From assembly GCA_964510205.1 (NCBI GenBank), contig CAZEBW010000015.1, positions 1 to 59,471 on the forward strand: a stretch of 59,471 nt of DNA, in the 5' to 3' direction. Below the pieces are notes generated by a model. That model was given only the letters and a program-made list of their open reading frames with translations. It searched no databases and was not told where the DNA came from. The translations under genes were made by a program, and so were the position numbers. This DNA comes from CAZEBW01 sp964510205 (GTDB lineage Bacteria; Chloroflexota; Anaerolineae; VGOG01). Positions 1 through 8,704 of the stretch are shown in pieces; position 1 is the stretch's first letter, and every line of letters begins with the position of its first letter.

Positions 1-460
1 ACACCGTGAGGGCGATCATGAACACGTTGGGCGCGTAGACCTCGGCGATGACCGCCTGCGACCAAAAGGTGAGGGAGAAGGCGAAGAACAGGGCGGTGAA
101 AGCCGAAGCCGTTTCATCACATGACATGACGTCACGGCGGCGGCGCCCAGTGATGGTCAGCATGATCAGATACAGCAGCGCCACCCCTGCCGCTCCCAGC
201 ACCGCCGACATCAGATTGACGCGGTGGGCTACATCGCCTACGGGAAGGAAGGTGAACAGCTTGCCCAGCCAGGTGTAGAGGGGATAGCCCGTGGAGTGGG
301 CCAGGCCCAGGGTGTAGCACACCGTGGCCAGCTCGTTCCCGTCCGCGCTCTTGTAGGAGAGGCTGGGCGTCAACGTGGCGTTGTAGACGGCCAGAGCCAG
401 AGCGAAGATGGTCAGCGCGATGGCAAGGTCTGACCAACGGGTTCGCAGAGTTCTCTTCAT
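1..460 (-). CDS. DUF2723 family membrane protein (protein O-mannosyltransferase-like), N-terminal part
   Basis: The reading frame starts at the ATG at 460 and runs off the window edge, so about 153 N-terminal residues are visible. They begin MKRTLRTRWSDLAIALTIFA, a first membrane segment. A conserved stretch follows (LTPSLSYKSADGNELAT, then HSTGYPLYTWLGKLFTFLPVGDVAHRVNLMS) that matches the other DUF2723 protein in this window at 12860-15883. The family consists of multi-pass membrane glycosyltransferase-like proteins related to protein O-mannosyltransferases and is common in Chloroflexota and Bacteroidota. The start overlaps the stop of the upstream exported protein by ATGA, which suggests translational coupling. 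The acceptor and sugar donor cannot be told from sequence. Confidence 0.8.
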   Translation of the reverse strand, partial: MKRTLRTRWSDLAIALTIFALALAVYNATLTPSLSYKSADGNELATVCYTLGLAHSTGYPLYTWLGKLFTFLPVGDVAHRVNLMSAVLGAAGVALLYLIMLTITGRRRRDVMSCDETASAFTALFFAFSLTFWSQAVIAEVYAPNVFMIALTV

Positions 461-1368
461 TCAGCGCTCCCCCTCGTTGGTCTGGCTTCATCCCTCAGAT
501 CGGCCAACCACCCAAACCCTGGCCGGTCGCTGATCACCGAGAGGAAATAGAATTCTTGCTTGGCGCATCCGACGTCGCGGGTGGAGCCGGGTGGATCACC
601 TGGCTTGGTGGGACAAGAACCGCAGTCTGGTCCCCAAAGCGGGACGTAGGGCTGAGGTAGAACGTCGTAGTAGGGCGGCGGATGGGTGCCGAAGAGCGGC
701 GCGCGGGGCTGGATGGACGGCTCGAGGGTGAGGGTGGTACTCAGACCCGACGGGTTTTCGGAAACCTTTCGGGTCTGAAACGTTAAAGTGAGGGGATGAG
801 GGCGCATGCGGAGGGTCTGCAGCTTGAGTTTGCTCTGGGGCGTCTCCAGTGCGCCCACGACGAAGGCCGACGACTCACCCGGCTCATCCGGCGTCAGGTC
901 GTTCACGTAAGTGTGGATGAGGGCCTGGGCAGTGACGGTGATGGGCCGGTGATAGCCCTGCACCTCGACCGGCAGGTAGGTGACGTGGCCGACGGTGATG
1001 GGGATGGTAGCTGGCGCTGAGACCAGCTCCAGCCCGCCGGGACGGTCGGCCAGGACGATGCCACCCGACGATGGCGTGGACGTAGGAGTCGGGGTGGGGG
1101 TCGGCGTGGTGGGGATGTAGTCCTTCAGGATCAGCGGCAGGTAGAGCCGAGAGCGGGGGGTAGGCGTCGGAGTGGGGTCGTAGCCGCTTTCATCTCCGCG
1201 AGGGCCGGCGTTGATCCCCTGCAGCGAGCGGATGGCACCGGTCACCTCAGCCGCGTCCACCACGATGGTGGCCTGCCCTGTCTCCACCGAGCCAACGGCC
1301 GGCATTGTGGCCAGCCCCAGGCTGGCGATGAGCACGAGTAGCGTGATCAACGTGAATCGTCTAAACAT
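457..1368 (-). CDS. Exported hypothetical protein with Pro-Thr linker
   Basis: The protein is 303 residues from the ATG at 1368. A strong GGAGGTG ribosome site lies just upstream, so an in-frame GTG at 1383 is not preferred. The N-terminus (MFRRFTLITLLVLIASLGLA) is a signal peptide or anchor. A low-complexity linker of TPTPTP repeats follows, interrupted by the motif RLYLPLILKDY, which is usually near the C-terminus of exported Chloroflexota proteins but here lies about residues 75-85. The remainder looks like beta-rich extracellular sequence with a short Cys pair (CGSC). The gene is coupled by ATGA to the DUF2723 gene downstream, so it may be an accessory or substrate of that enzyme. I recognise no specific domain. 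Confidence 0.7.
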   Translation of the reverse strand: MFRRFTLITLLVLIASLGLATMPAVGSVETGQATIVVDAAEVTGAIRSLQGINAGPRGDESGYDPTPTPTPRSRLYLPLILKDYIPTTPTPTPTPTSTPSSGGIVLADRPGGLELVSAPATIPITVGHVTYLPVEVQGYHRPITVTAQALIHTYVNDLTPDEPGESSAFVVGALETPQSKLKLQTLRMRPHPLTLTFQTRKVSENPSGLSTTLTLEPSIQPRAPLFGTHPPPYYDVLPQPYVPLWGPDCGSCPTKPGDPPGSTRDVGCAKQEFYFLSVISDRPGFGWLADLRDEARPTRGSAE

Positions 1369-1510
1369 GGTTACACCTCCCACATCTACTCATATCTGCT
1401 GCGAGATCAGCCCGTCGAGCAGGAATCCCCAACTTGTTGGGGTTTTTCTCGTTGCAGATTGGCGCCGTGATGAACACCCTAGACAAGTTCAGGACTCCGG
1501 CCTATCGAAG

Positions 1511-4171
1511 TCAGTGGAACACCAGGGGCAAATAGACGCTACTGTGTACCTCTTTGATGGCATAGAGGGATGGGATGTCGGCATCTTCGTCGCAGGTCTC
1601 GTAGTCAATGCACACCGCATCGGCGAAGTAGAGGGTGCGGTTGGGGCCGATCACCGGGTTGCCCTGCCAGATCTCGCCGGCGGCCTCCACGCTCCAAAGG
1701 ATGTTCGCACCCTCGCCCGTGTCCCGCAGCGCCACCACGCGGCCGGTCAGCGGCGAATCCGCCTCCGCGCCAAACCGGCCCAGGCCCGCACTGAGCCGCG
1801 TCGAAGTGTCGCCCCGCAGCGCCACATAGATGGTGCCCCCACTGTCAATCGTCGGCGCACCGACCGCGGAGCCGAAATCCACTGCTTCCGTCCATTTCTC
1901 CTCGACACAGTTCTGACCGCAATCCACGATGGCATAGAGCTTTCCAATGTCCTGGGGCTCGTCAGTCGCGCCATGAGTGCCCGAACCGAAGTACAGCGTG
2001 CCGTCGCCAGCGATGGCCACTTTGGTGACCGTTGGCTCCTCGACAGCGTACATCCACTTCTTAGACCCATCCTCGGGGTTGAGGGCGTAGATCGCGCCCG
2101 TGCCGCCGGCCTTGTACATGGCCTGGACGTAGACCGTGCCATCTGGCCCCACGGCGGTGTTCCACATGTTGCGGATCGTCGTCTTGCGCCAGCGCTCGGC
2201 GCCATCGGGGTCGAGGGCATAGGTCTTGAAGCCGGAAGAGAAATAGACCGTGCCGTCGGGACCGAGGGAGGGATTCATGAAGATCTGATGATCGAGGGAA
2301 CCACCCTCGGCCGCATCCGACGGATAAGTCCACTTCACCGTGCCATCCGGATTGAGAGCGTAGAGAACGTTCGTCCCCAACGTCCAGAGCAGCACCTTGT
2401 AGACACCTGTGCCGAAGTAGATGGTGCCGTCCTGGGCGACAACCGGGCTGGAGAAGATCTGCGCCCGGCCATACTCGTTGGAATAGGTCTCGAAGGTCCA
2501 CTTCTCTGCGCCATCGGGGTTGACAGCCCGCAGGATGCCATCGCCTCGCCCGAAGTAGATGGTGCCATCCGGCCCAATCGTGGGCGAGGTCTCGATGGTG
2601 CCCAGGTAGTACGACTCCGGATCTGGCCCACCAGGATCATAGACCCACTTCTCCGTGCCGTCAGGGTTGATGGCGTAGAGCAGGCCGTGGGCCCGCTCGC
2701 TCCCCTCGACGTATGATCCCCAGGTGCCGAAGTAAATGGCGCCATTGACGTCCACCGTCGGCTGGTTGTTGATGACGCGCCCTTTCACCGCCGGATAGGT
2801 CCAAGCGATCCGCGCGGACAGTGGTCCCGGATGAGGGCTGCGGCTGGTGTTCTGCGGATCGTAACCGAAGGACGGCCAGTAGGGCTGAGCGGCGGCGCAA
2901 TCGCTGGGGCAACTATCCACCGTCTCCGGCCCGTCGCACACGCCATCGCCGCAGCGGGAGAAGTGGAAGATCTTCATCTTCGGCGTCCGAATGCCCCGGA
3001 AATAGACCTCCACCGCCAGCTTCGTCCCCTCTGGATTCCACGACATGTCGCTGACGCAAACGCCACCGGGGTCGTACTCGGGATAGCCGGGCTCATTGTA
3101 GTGGGTCAGCTTGGTCTTCCCCGTGCCGTCGGTGTTCATGATCCACAGATCGGTCTCCAGCCAATCGAGATGCTTGCAGCTATCATGATCTATTTCGTAG
3201 CCGGTGCTGGTCATCCAGGTGATGGCGTCGCCAGCGGGCGTGATCTTGCCGTGCTCGTCCCACTCGCCCGATTCGCTGCTCATGCCCGACGTTTCCGTCA
3301 GTCGGGTGAGCTGTTCGGTTGCCAGGTCCAGGTAGCAGAAGTCCATCGTCCGGTCATCCTGGCCGCCGAGAGGCGCGCAGGAGAAGTAGATGCCGCCGCT
3401 ACGTACATGTGATGAAGCGGCCCCCGTTAGCGAAGCGGCGTCGTCCAGCGACCAGTCCTCCATCTCGTACCATTCCGTGTTGTCGCCCGGCTCGTAGTAT
3501 GCGACGTTGATCAGCCCCGGATCCTGATCGTTGAAGCCGGCGATGGCGATCCGCCAGTCCCCGTAGCAGCCGCCGCCCCCCTCCAGGTCGCCCCACAGCA
3601 ACCGCTCGCCATCGTGGGAGAAGTGGGCGTGGAGACTCCCGCCGACCGGGTAACCCGACCTGACGTCGGTCAACTGGTAGACATCGTAGGGAGAGTCCGA
3701 TTCCAGATCCATCACGTACAGGTCGTTATAGGTCCCTCGCCCGGGACTCGTTGCCGGCGACCACTCGTGATTCTGCTTTTCGGCCTGGAAGAGCAGCCAG
3801 CGGCCGTCCGGATGGAAGTCGGGGTTGCCGATGTGCTTGTTGGGAAGGCCCGGGTGGTCGCAGGTGAGGCACTCGTTGTCCGTCCCGTCGGTGCGGATGC
3901 GGTACACGTCATCGTAGCCGTCCAGCCCTCTCTTGTCGTAGGCGATCCAGTCCCCCTGGGGCGACCAGTCCAGCCGGGCCGCGTTGTCCAAGAAATCCTC
4001 GATCTCGATAAGCGCATAGCCGGAAGCCGAAGCCGGCGCGTCGCCGGGCGTGTTTGGTTCACGTTCGGCGGCAGCCCCGGTGACTAACAGGGCCATCCTC
4101 CCCCGACCGCAGGACAGCGTGGCCAACAAAACGACAATGGCGATACACAGAAAACAGCACTTCCTCAGCAT
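1511..4171 (-). CDS. Exported beta-propeller protein: TolB-like N-terminus, Cys-rich hinge, PQQ-like C-terminus
   Basis: This 886-residue protein has an N-terminal export signal. A Cys after LATLSC could be a lipidation site, but the box is not canonical. Residues about 60-400 resemble TolB/WD40 propeller blades (PDFHPDGRWLLFQ and similar). A Cys-rich hinge follows near residues 405-425 (CGDGVCDGPETVDSCPSDC), of the type seen in other exported multidomain proteins. The second half is a series of PQQ-type blades built on GPDGTIYFG...LYALNPDGTEKW. The tail ends SSVYLPLVFH, the Chloroflexota surface-protein ending. No catalytic residues are obvious, so it may bind ligand or act as scaffold. It has its own promoter carrying four 11-bp repeats (4235-4288). 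A copy of a GAAGCGGC repeat lies in frame near 3400-3436. Confidence 0.75.
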   Translation of the reverse strand: MLRKCCFLCIAIVVLLATLSCGRGRMALLVTGAAAEREPNTPGDAPASASGYALIEIEDFLDNAARLDWSPQGDWIAYDKRGLDGYDDVYRIRTDGTDNECLTCDHPGLPNKHIGNPDFHPDGRWLLFQAEKQNHEWSPATSPGRGTYNDLYVMDLESDSPYDVYQLTDVRSGYPVGGSLHAHFSHDGERLLWGDLEGGGGCYGDWRIAIAGFNDQDPGLINVAYYEPGDNTEWYEMEDWSLDDAASLTGAASSHVRSGGIYFSCAPLGGQDDRTMDFCYLDLATEQLTRLTETSGMSSESGEWDEHGKITPAGDAITWMTSTGYEIDHDSCKHLDWLETDLWIMNTDGTGKTKLTHYNEPGYPEYDPGGVCVSDMSWNPEGTKLAVEVYFRGIRTPKMKIFHFSRCGDGVCDGPETVDSCPSDCAAAQPYWPSFGYDPQNTSRSPHPGPLSARIAWTYPAVKGRVINNQPTVDVNGAIYFGTWGSYVEGSERAHGLLYAINPDGTEKWVYDPGGPDPESYYLGTIETSPTIGPDGTIYFGRGDGILRAVNPDGAEKWTFETYSNEYGRAQIFSSPVVAQDGTIYFGTGVYKVLLWTLGTNVLYALNPDGTVKWTYPSDAAEGGSLDHQIFMNPSLGPDGTVYFSSGFKTYALDPDGAERWRKTTIRNMWNTAVGPDGTVYVQAMYKAGGTGAIYALNPEDGSKKWMYAVEEPTVTKVAIAGDGTLYFGSGTHGATDEPQDIGKLYAIVDCGQNCVEEKWTEAVDFGSAVGAPTIDSGGTIYVALRGDTSTRLSAGLGRFGAEADSPLTGRVVALRDTGEGANILWSVEAAGEIWQGNPVIGPNRTLYFADAVCIDYETCDEDADIPSLYAIKEVHSSVYLPLVFH
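3400..3436. repeat. GAAGCGGC-type repeat inside a coding region
   Basis: The plus strand reads CCGCTACGTACATGTGATG, then AAGCGGC, followed by CCGTTAGCGAAGCGGC. The first part matches the palindrome at 4431-4490 and the second matches 34786-34801 and 35178-35193. It is translated in frame (DDAASLTGAASSHVRSGGIY), so the insertion was tolerated by the exported protein. Confidence 0.6.
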
Positions 4172-4234
4172 TGGCTTCTACTCGGCAAAACACGGCAACC
4201 CATCGGCGTCCTCACTGATGGCGGATTCAGTTCC

Positions 4235-4288
4235 ATTATCCGGCCCAAATGTTAAGCCCGTATTGTCGGTTTGTAAAATGTCTGTAAA
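4235..4288 (-). promoter_or_regulatory. Pho-box-like promoter: four 11-bp repeats plus -10
   Basis: Read on the minus strand, units begin at 4288 (TTTACA), 4277 (TTTACA), 4266 (ACAATA) and 4255 (TTAACA), each exactly 11 bp apart. A GATAAT -10 begins at 4240, 15 bp after the last unit start. This layout matches the promoter at 8635-8688 base for base in spacing. Tandem TT(A/T)ACA-type hexamers at 11-bp pitch replacing the -35 are typical of PhoP/PhoB response-regulator sites; assigning it to phosphate control is inference. Confidence 0.6.
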
Positions 4289-4352
4289 ACGGGGCGGCAA
4301 GGCCAGCAACACTCTACGGAACAAGGGCACGCTGCCTCATTGCCTCGTCAAC

Positions 4353-7300
4353 TCATTGCCCTTCCGCCTCACCACACGATTCCTCCCAGGACACGAAAGC
4401 ATCGGCGATGTCAGACATGGTGGCCCACTGGATGCGGCCGCTACGTACATTTGATGAAGCGGCCGCTTCATCAAATATGTACGAAGCGGCATCGGCCATC
4501 AGCGGGTCCACCACCGCCGTCAGCCATTGGTCCCAGACTTGCAGCTTGTCCTCGTCGCTGCCCGGCCCGAAGAAGTCGCCGGGATGCAGCGTGCCGTAGA
4601 AGACGTTGACCTTGCCCTCGGTCACGGCGTCCAGCGAGTTGCGCAGCGCTACCGTCACGTAATCGAAGGCTTCGTAGCAGTAGGGACGGGGGAAGGCCTC
4701 CAGCTTGTCGCAGTGGGCAGGGAAGACGCCCGAAGGGATGTAGATGATCGCCCCGTCTGGATCGTGCGTGGTGCGCTCCTCAATGCTGGCCGCGCCGGCC
4801 GGCCGCCAGGGGGTGAGCACCGTGAAGCGCTCGTCCGACTGCTGGGTTTGGGGGTTCTTGTAGTTGATGTTGACCTCCAGTCCCACCTGCTCCGCCGCCT
4901 CGAACACGTGGGGATAGATGTTGCCACCGCTCCAGGTGCGCACCTCCACCCCGCTCAGCTCCTCGATGAGATCAATCTCCTCCCCCAAAGCCAGCACCCA
5001 CTCCCCCACCGGCCGGTTGTCGGCATCCGCAACGTGGGCATCCTCGTGGAAGTGCAGGGCGATCTCGTGCCCCTGCGCGGCCAGGTCGGCGAAGAGGGTG
5101 TCGCCCAACTGCTGGGCCTTGTCGTCAAAAGGCGTCTGGGTCTGGATGGTGAGCACGCCGCCGTGATCGGCCACAATCTCGGCCAGGCGGCGCAGCCGCT
5201 CGCGATCTCGCTGGTACACGAAGTCGTCCATGTACTCAACTTGCGGCTCAATGTGCACGCCGATCCCGAAGTAGAGGGGCGTGGTCGTCGAGCCAACGTG
5301 GGGCGGGATGGTCTCCTCGAACCAGGGTTGGGGGGACGGCAGGTCCTCTTTGTGCCAGCACTCGTCGTCGCTGCCTTCATAATACCGGCCGTTGTCCACC
5401 GGGGTGATGGGGTCACAGGTCTCCGGCTCCGGTGTGGGAGGGACGAAGGATTTGAGGATCAGGGGCAGATAAGCACGCGGCAGCGGCGTGAAATAGGGGA
5501 CGATGTTGGGCTCTGAGTCGTACTCCGTCTGCCAGATCTCGATCACCTCCGCCAGGCCCACCCAACGGACGTCACCGGCGGCGTCGAGGGCCTGAATTCG
5601 TTGCGCAAAGCCTGGAATGAAGCCCGATTGCAGCAGTTTGTTTTGGCCTACGAAGATGGTGCAGGTGTGAATCTTGCCCTCCTCCAGTTCGCCGTCTTGC
5701 TGCTTCTGGACGAGCCGTTCGCAATCGCGGCCATAGCCACCCACGTGGGGCAGCGGTGCAGCGGCGTCGTGCTCCATAAAGTGTTCGTTATCCTTCGGCT
5801 TCCAGACACCGGAGGCCCAAAGTGCTTCCTCGTTCTGATGTAAAGAAGTAGCGCCGCCCCACAGGATCTCAGCCTGCCAGGTGTAGGTGGGGGACAAGGT
5901 GGCCGTGAGAGGCTGCCATAGGTATTCCAGCTTGGAGTCCTGCGGCGGATCGGCGATGAAGCCGCCCGCCGTGTGGGAGGGGGTGACACCCAGTACCTCG
6001 ATCAGGTAGGCGACGTCGGCGTAGTTGTACTGGCTCTCGTGGGCGTGGGGGTCCACCTCGAAGCCCAGGTCTTTGATGTACCGCACGATGTTCTCCCCGT
6101 TGGTCTCGGGCGCGCCGGTGTCGTATAGCCCCGCCGCCATCAAGAAGTTCCAGTCCGACTGATAGTTGAACATCACGCCGTGGTCATCGAGCATGTCCAC
6201 GAACTGCGTCAGGGCGTTGCGGTGCTGCCAGAAAGCCGGCTGGTCGTTGACGAAGTCGGGGTACTGTCCGCTGAGCGGCTCCTCGTTGTGCATGACGATG
6301 CTGGCCAGGATGGGCGGGTGAGAGGGCTTGTCTAGCTCCAACACGTACCAGGCCAGGCTCTCCCCTGTCTCGGCGCTACTCTGCGTGGTGGTGTAGGCGC
6401 TGGTCACCCAATCAGGATGGTTCGTCCAATGGGTCTCGTCAATCCGCTCCAGGTAATCGGTCTCAATGGCCAGGGTGAAGCTGACCTCGAAGTGGGTCTG
6501 CTCCTTGGCGTTGGTCAGATCCACCTCGAAGCCGCGAGTGCTCAGCTTATAGTAGGGCTCATTTGGAGGCGGCGAGCCGCTGGGCGGCGGCAACTCGCCG
6601 GTCTGGGCGAAGTAGTCCAAACCGGCCAGGGCGTCGGCCAGCCCATCGGCGGTGGCGGGATAGCGGCGGCCGTTGCCGTAATCCTCCGTCCAAAGGCAGG
6701 GGTTGTCGGTCCACCAGTCCATGTGAATCGGAGCGTCAGCATCTATGGCCCAGAAGCCTAAATCATGCTCCTCCCTCGAGGGGAACTCGGCCCACAGGTC
6801 GCCGCTGCGGGCGTATTCTGAGCGGCCTTTGGAGGTATCCATGTTGGCCCAGAAGCCGCTGCCGTCCGCGAGCTGCACCCACCACTGGGTCACGGGGTGG
6901 GCCATGAGGGGCGCGGGCCGAGCCGGGATGCCCACCGCGCGCAGCAGGGCCGTGGCCAGGCGGGCGTGCTCGATGCAGATGCCTCGCCCCTCCTCCAGCA
7001 GCTCGCTGGCGGTATACAGCCAGTCGGCGAAGGAGTGGCCCCAGGCTCCGTAGGTGGTCTGCCAATTGCCGGAGGTCACGTCGTCGGGGTAGTTGCGCAT
7101 CAGGTCGTATTCGACATTCTGCACCATCCAGGCGTACACGGCGTGGGCCACGGTGGTCTGCTCCGTTTGCTGTTCCGGCGTCAGGCCGTCCAGGATGAAC
7201 TGGGCCACAGCCGCGATGGACGCATCGTCCGATTCGATGTACTGGCCCGGCTCCAGGTAGGGCCGTACCTCGGCCGGGTAGAGGGTGGGGCTGAGCACCG

Positions 7301-8603
7301 CCGTGGGAGGCGGGATCAACAGCTCGCTGCTGGGATCGCGGTACACGATATAGCCGATCATGGCGTGCAGCGTCTCCGTCACCTGGGTTCCCGCCTCCAG
7401 CGTGAAGTCCACGGTGGTGGTCATGCCCTCGGTGACGTCAACGTCGCCGGCCTGGGCGTCGAAGTAGCCGGCCTGGGAAGCGGCGACGATGTAGCGCGGA
7501 GCGGCGGCGGGCACGTCGGCGATGGCGTACTGGCCGTCGGCGTCGGTGGTGTCCGACAGAGCCGTGCCGAAGACCGTCACCGTTGCCCCGCTGACGGGTT
7601 GGCCTCCCGTGTCCTGCACCGCGCCGGCGATGGCGCCGGTTGGAGCCGGCGGGTACTGCCAGACGATGGCCCCAGTGGCGTCCACCTCGACGACCTCGCC
7701 GCTGGGCGATCCGGAAATGAGGGTGTTTCCGTTGGGCAAGCGGTCGGCGTCGTAGGGGAGATCGAGATCGCCGTACTCCCAGACCACCTGGCCGGTGGGC
7801 GTCACCTCAATGACGCGGTCGTGGCGGGAGTCGGTGATCAGGGTGTTGCCGTTGGACAGGCGGTCGGCGTCACGGGGCCAATCCAAGAGTGAGGGGGCGC
7901 GGGAGTGTGCGGGTGTGGGGGAGGGGTATTGCCAGACGATGGCGCCGTCGGAGGCGATTTCGATGATGCGGTCGTTGTTGGAGTCGGCGACGATGGTGTT
8001 GCCGTTGGGCAGGCGGTCGGCGTTGTGGGGGCCGCCGAGATGGCTGTCGTCGTTGCCCGGCACGCCGGTCTCGCCGAACTGCCAGACGATGGTGCCATCG
8101 CGGGCGATCTCGATGACGCGGTGGTTGTCGCGGTCGGTGATCAGCAGATTGTCCGTGGTCAGCCAGTTGGCGTCGTTGGGATAGTTCAGCACCGAGCCAT
8201 CGCTGAGGGTGACGTCGTCGCTGCTCCAGACAATGGTCCCCGCCGTGTCAATCTCAATCACGCGGTCGTGGCCCGTGTCAGAAATCAGGGTGTTGCCGCT
8301 GGGCAATCGGTCGGCGTTGTGGGCCCAGTTGAGGCCCTGGTCGAAGAGCCAGACGACGTTGCCGTCGGCATCCACTTCGATAATCTGACTGCCGCTCCCC
8401 GGTTGTGCGCCCGTGGCGCCGCCCGGCGGCTGGCCGCCGTCGGTGATCAGAGTGTGGCCGTTCGGCAGGCGGTCCACGTCGTGGGCGCGCTGGAGCACCT
8501 GGGAAGGGGTGTTGGCCTCCACATAGCCCAACGCGGACGATATCGAGGTCAGCAAGCAAAGGGCTGTGATAACGAGCAAGGTGATCTTCTTTCGGGTGGA
8601 CAT
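4353..8603 (-). CDS. Large exported multidomain protein: NHL-like propeller, regulatory Ig-like domain, transglutaminase-like domain, two NodB-like domains
   Basis: The protein is 1416 residues with a signal peptide (MSTRKKITLLVITALCLLTS) and an AGGGAG ribosome site. Residues about 30-320 are seven repeats of the form ADRLPNGNTLITD...DRVIEID..GTIVWQY, an NHL or arylsulfotransferase-like propeller. About 320-400 is a carboxypeptidase-regulatory-like beta domain (GAIAGAVQDTGGQPVSGATV). About 440-640 is a transglutaminase-like domain with the Cys in GRGICIEHARLATALL and downstream His/Asp candidates. The rest holds two polysaccharide-deacetylase-like regions (HPPILASIVMHNEEP and VHIEPQVEYMDDFVYQRD..., with HEIALHFHED) separated by PRAYLPLILKSFVPP. 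A surface enzyme acting on polymers or proteins is likely; the substrate is unknown. A palindromic repeat is encoded in frame about 30 residues before the stop. Confidence 0.75.
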   Translation of the reverse strand: MSTRKKITLLVITALCLLTSISSALGYVEANTPSQVLQRAHDVDRLPNGHTLITDGGQPPGGATGAQPGSGSQIIEVDADGNVVWLFDQGLNWAHNADRLPSGNTLISDTGHDRVIEIDTAGTIVWSSDDVTLSDGSVLNYPNDANWLTTDNLLITDRDNHRVIEIARDGTIVWQFGETGVPGNDDSHLGGPHNADRLPNGNTIVADSNNDRIIEIASDGAIVWQYPSPTPAHSRAPSLLDWPRDADRLSNGNTLITDSRHDRVIEVTPTGQVVWEYGDLDLPYDADRLPNGNTLISGSPSGEVVEVDATGAIVWQYPPAPTGAIAGAVQDTGGQPVSGATVTVFGTALSDTTDADGQYAIADVPAAAPRYIVAASQAGYFDAQAGDVDVTEGMTTTVDFTLEAGTQVTETLHAMIGYIVYRDPSSELLIPPPTAVLSPTLYPAEVRPYLEPGQYIESDDASIAAVAQFILDGLTPEQQTEQTTVAHAVYAWMVQNVEYDLMRNYPDDVTSGNWQTTYGAWGHSFADWLYTASELLEEGRGICIEHARLATALLRAVGIPARPAPLMAHPVTQWWVQLADGSGFWANMDTSKGRSEYARSGDLWAEFPSREEHDLGFWAIDADAPIHMDWWTDNPCLWTEDYGNGRRYPATADGLADALAGLDYFAQTGELPPPSGSPPPNEPYYKLSTRGFEVDLTNAKEQTHFEVSFTLAIETDYLERIDETHWTNHPDWVTSAYTTTQSSAETGESLAWYVLELDKPSHPPILASIVMHNEEPLSGQYPDFVNDQPAFWQHRNALTQFVDMLDDHGVMFNYQSDWNFLMAAGLYDTGAPETNGENIVRYIKDLGFEVDPHAHESQYNYADVAYLIEVLGVTPSHTAGGFIADPPQDSKLEYLWQPLTATLSPTYTWQAEILWGGATSLHQNEEALWASGVWKPKDNEHFMEHDAAAPLPHVGGYGRDCERLVQKQQDGELEEGKIHTCTIFVGQNKLLQSGFIPGFAQRIQALDAAGDVRWVGLAEVIEIWQTEYDSEPNIVPYFTPLPRAYLPLILKSFVPPTPEPETCDPITPVDNGRYYEGSDDECWHKEDLPSPQPWFEETIPPHVGSTTTPLYFGIGVHIEPQVEYMDDFVYQRDRERLRRLAEIVADHGGVLTIQTQTPFDDKAQQLGDTLFADLAAQGHEIALHFHEDAHVADADNRPVGEWVLALGEEIDLIEELSGVEVRTWSGGNIYPHVFEAAEQVGLEVNINYKNPQTQQSDERFTVLTPWRPAGAASIEERTTHDPDGAIIYIPSGVFPAHCDKLEAFPRPYCYEAFDYVTVALRNSLDAVTEGKVNVFYGTLHPGDFFGPGSDEDKLQVWDQWLTAVVDPLMADAASYIFDEAAASSNVRSGRIQWATMSDIADAFVSWEESCGEAEGQ
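4431..4490. repeat. GAAGCGGC palindrome inside the 3' end of the exported protein gene
   Basis: GCCGCTACGTACATTTGATG continues into AAGCGGC and is followed by CGCTTCATCAAATATGTACG, then AAGCGGC. This makes a near-perfect hairpin apart from a 2-base insertion in one arm. It stays open in frame as DAASYIFDEAAASSNVRSGR. The left arm is shared with 3400-3436. Confidence 0.7.
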
Positions 8604-8634
8604 GATACTCTCCCTTCATTCATTATTTGCCCCT

Positions 8635-8688
8635 ATTATACCCCAGCGGCTTTAAGAAGCCTTAAGGCTATTGTAAAGAGTTTGTAAA
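8635..8688 (-). promoter_or_regulatory. Pho-box-like promoter: four 11-bp repeats plus TATAAT
   Basis: On the minus strand, units begin at 8688 (TTTACA), 8677 (TTTACA), 8666 (CTTAAG) and 8655 (TTAAAG), each 11 bp apart. A TATAAT -10 begins at 8640, 15 bp after the last unit. No good -35 exists, as expected for an activator-dependent promoter. The spacing is identical to 4235-4288, so the two large exported proteins are probably co-regulated. Confidence 0.65.
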
Positions 8689-8704
8689 AAGGGAGCTCGT
8701 AGGC

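Noticed and set aside
1424..1450. Hairpin CCCCAACTTGTTGGGG followed by TTTTT
   Set aside because: The T-run is on the plus strand, where no gene lies upstream. On the minus strand there is no T-run, so it is not called a terminator.
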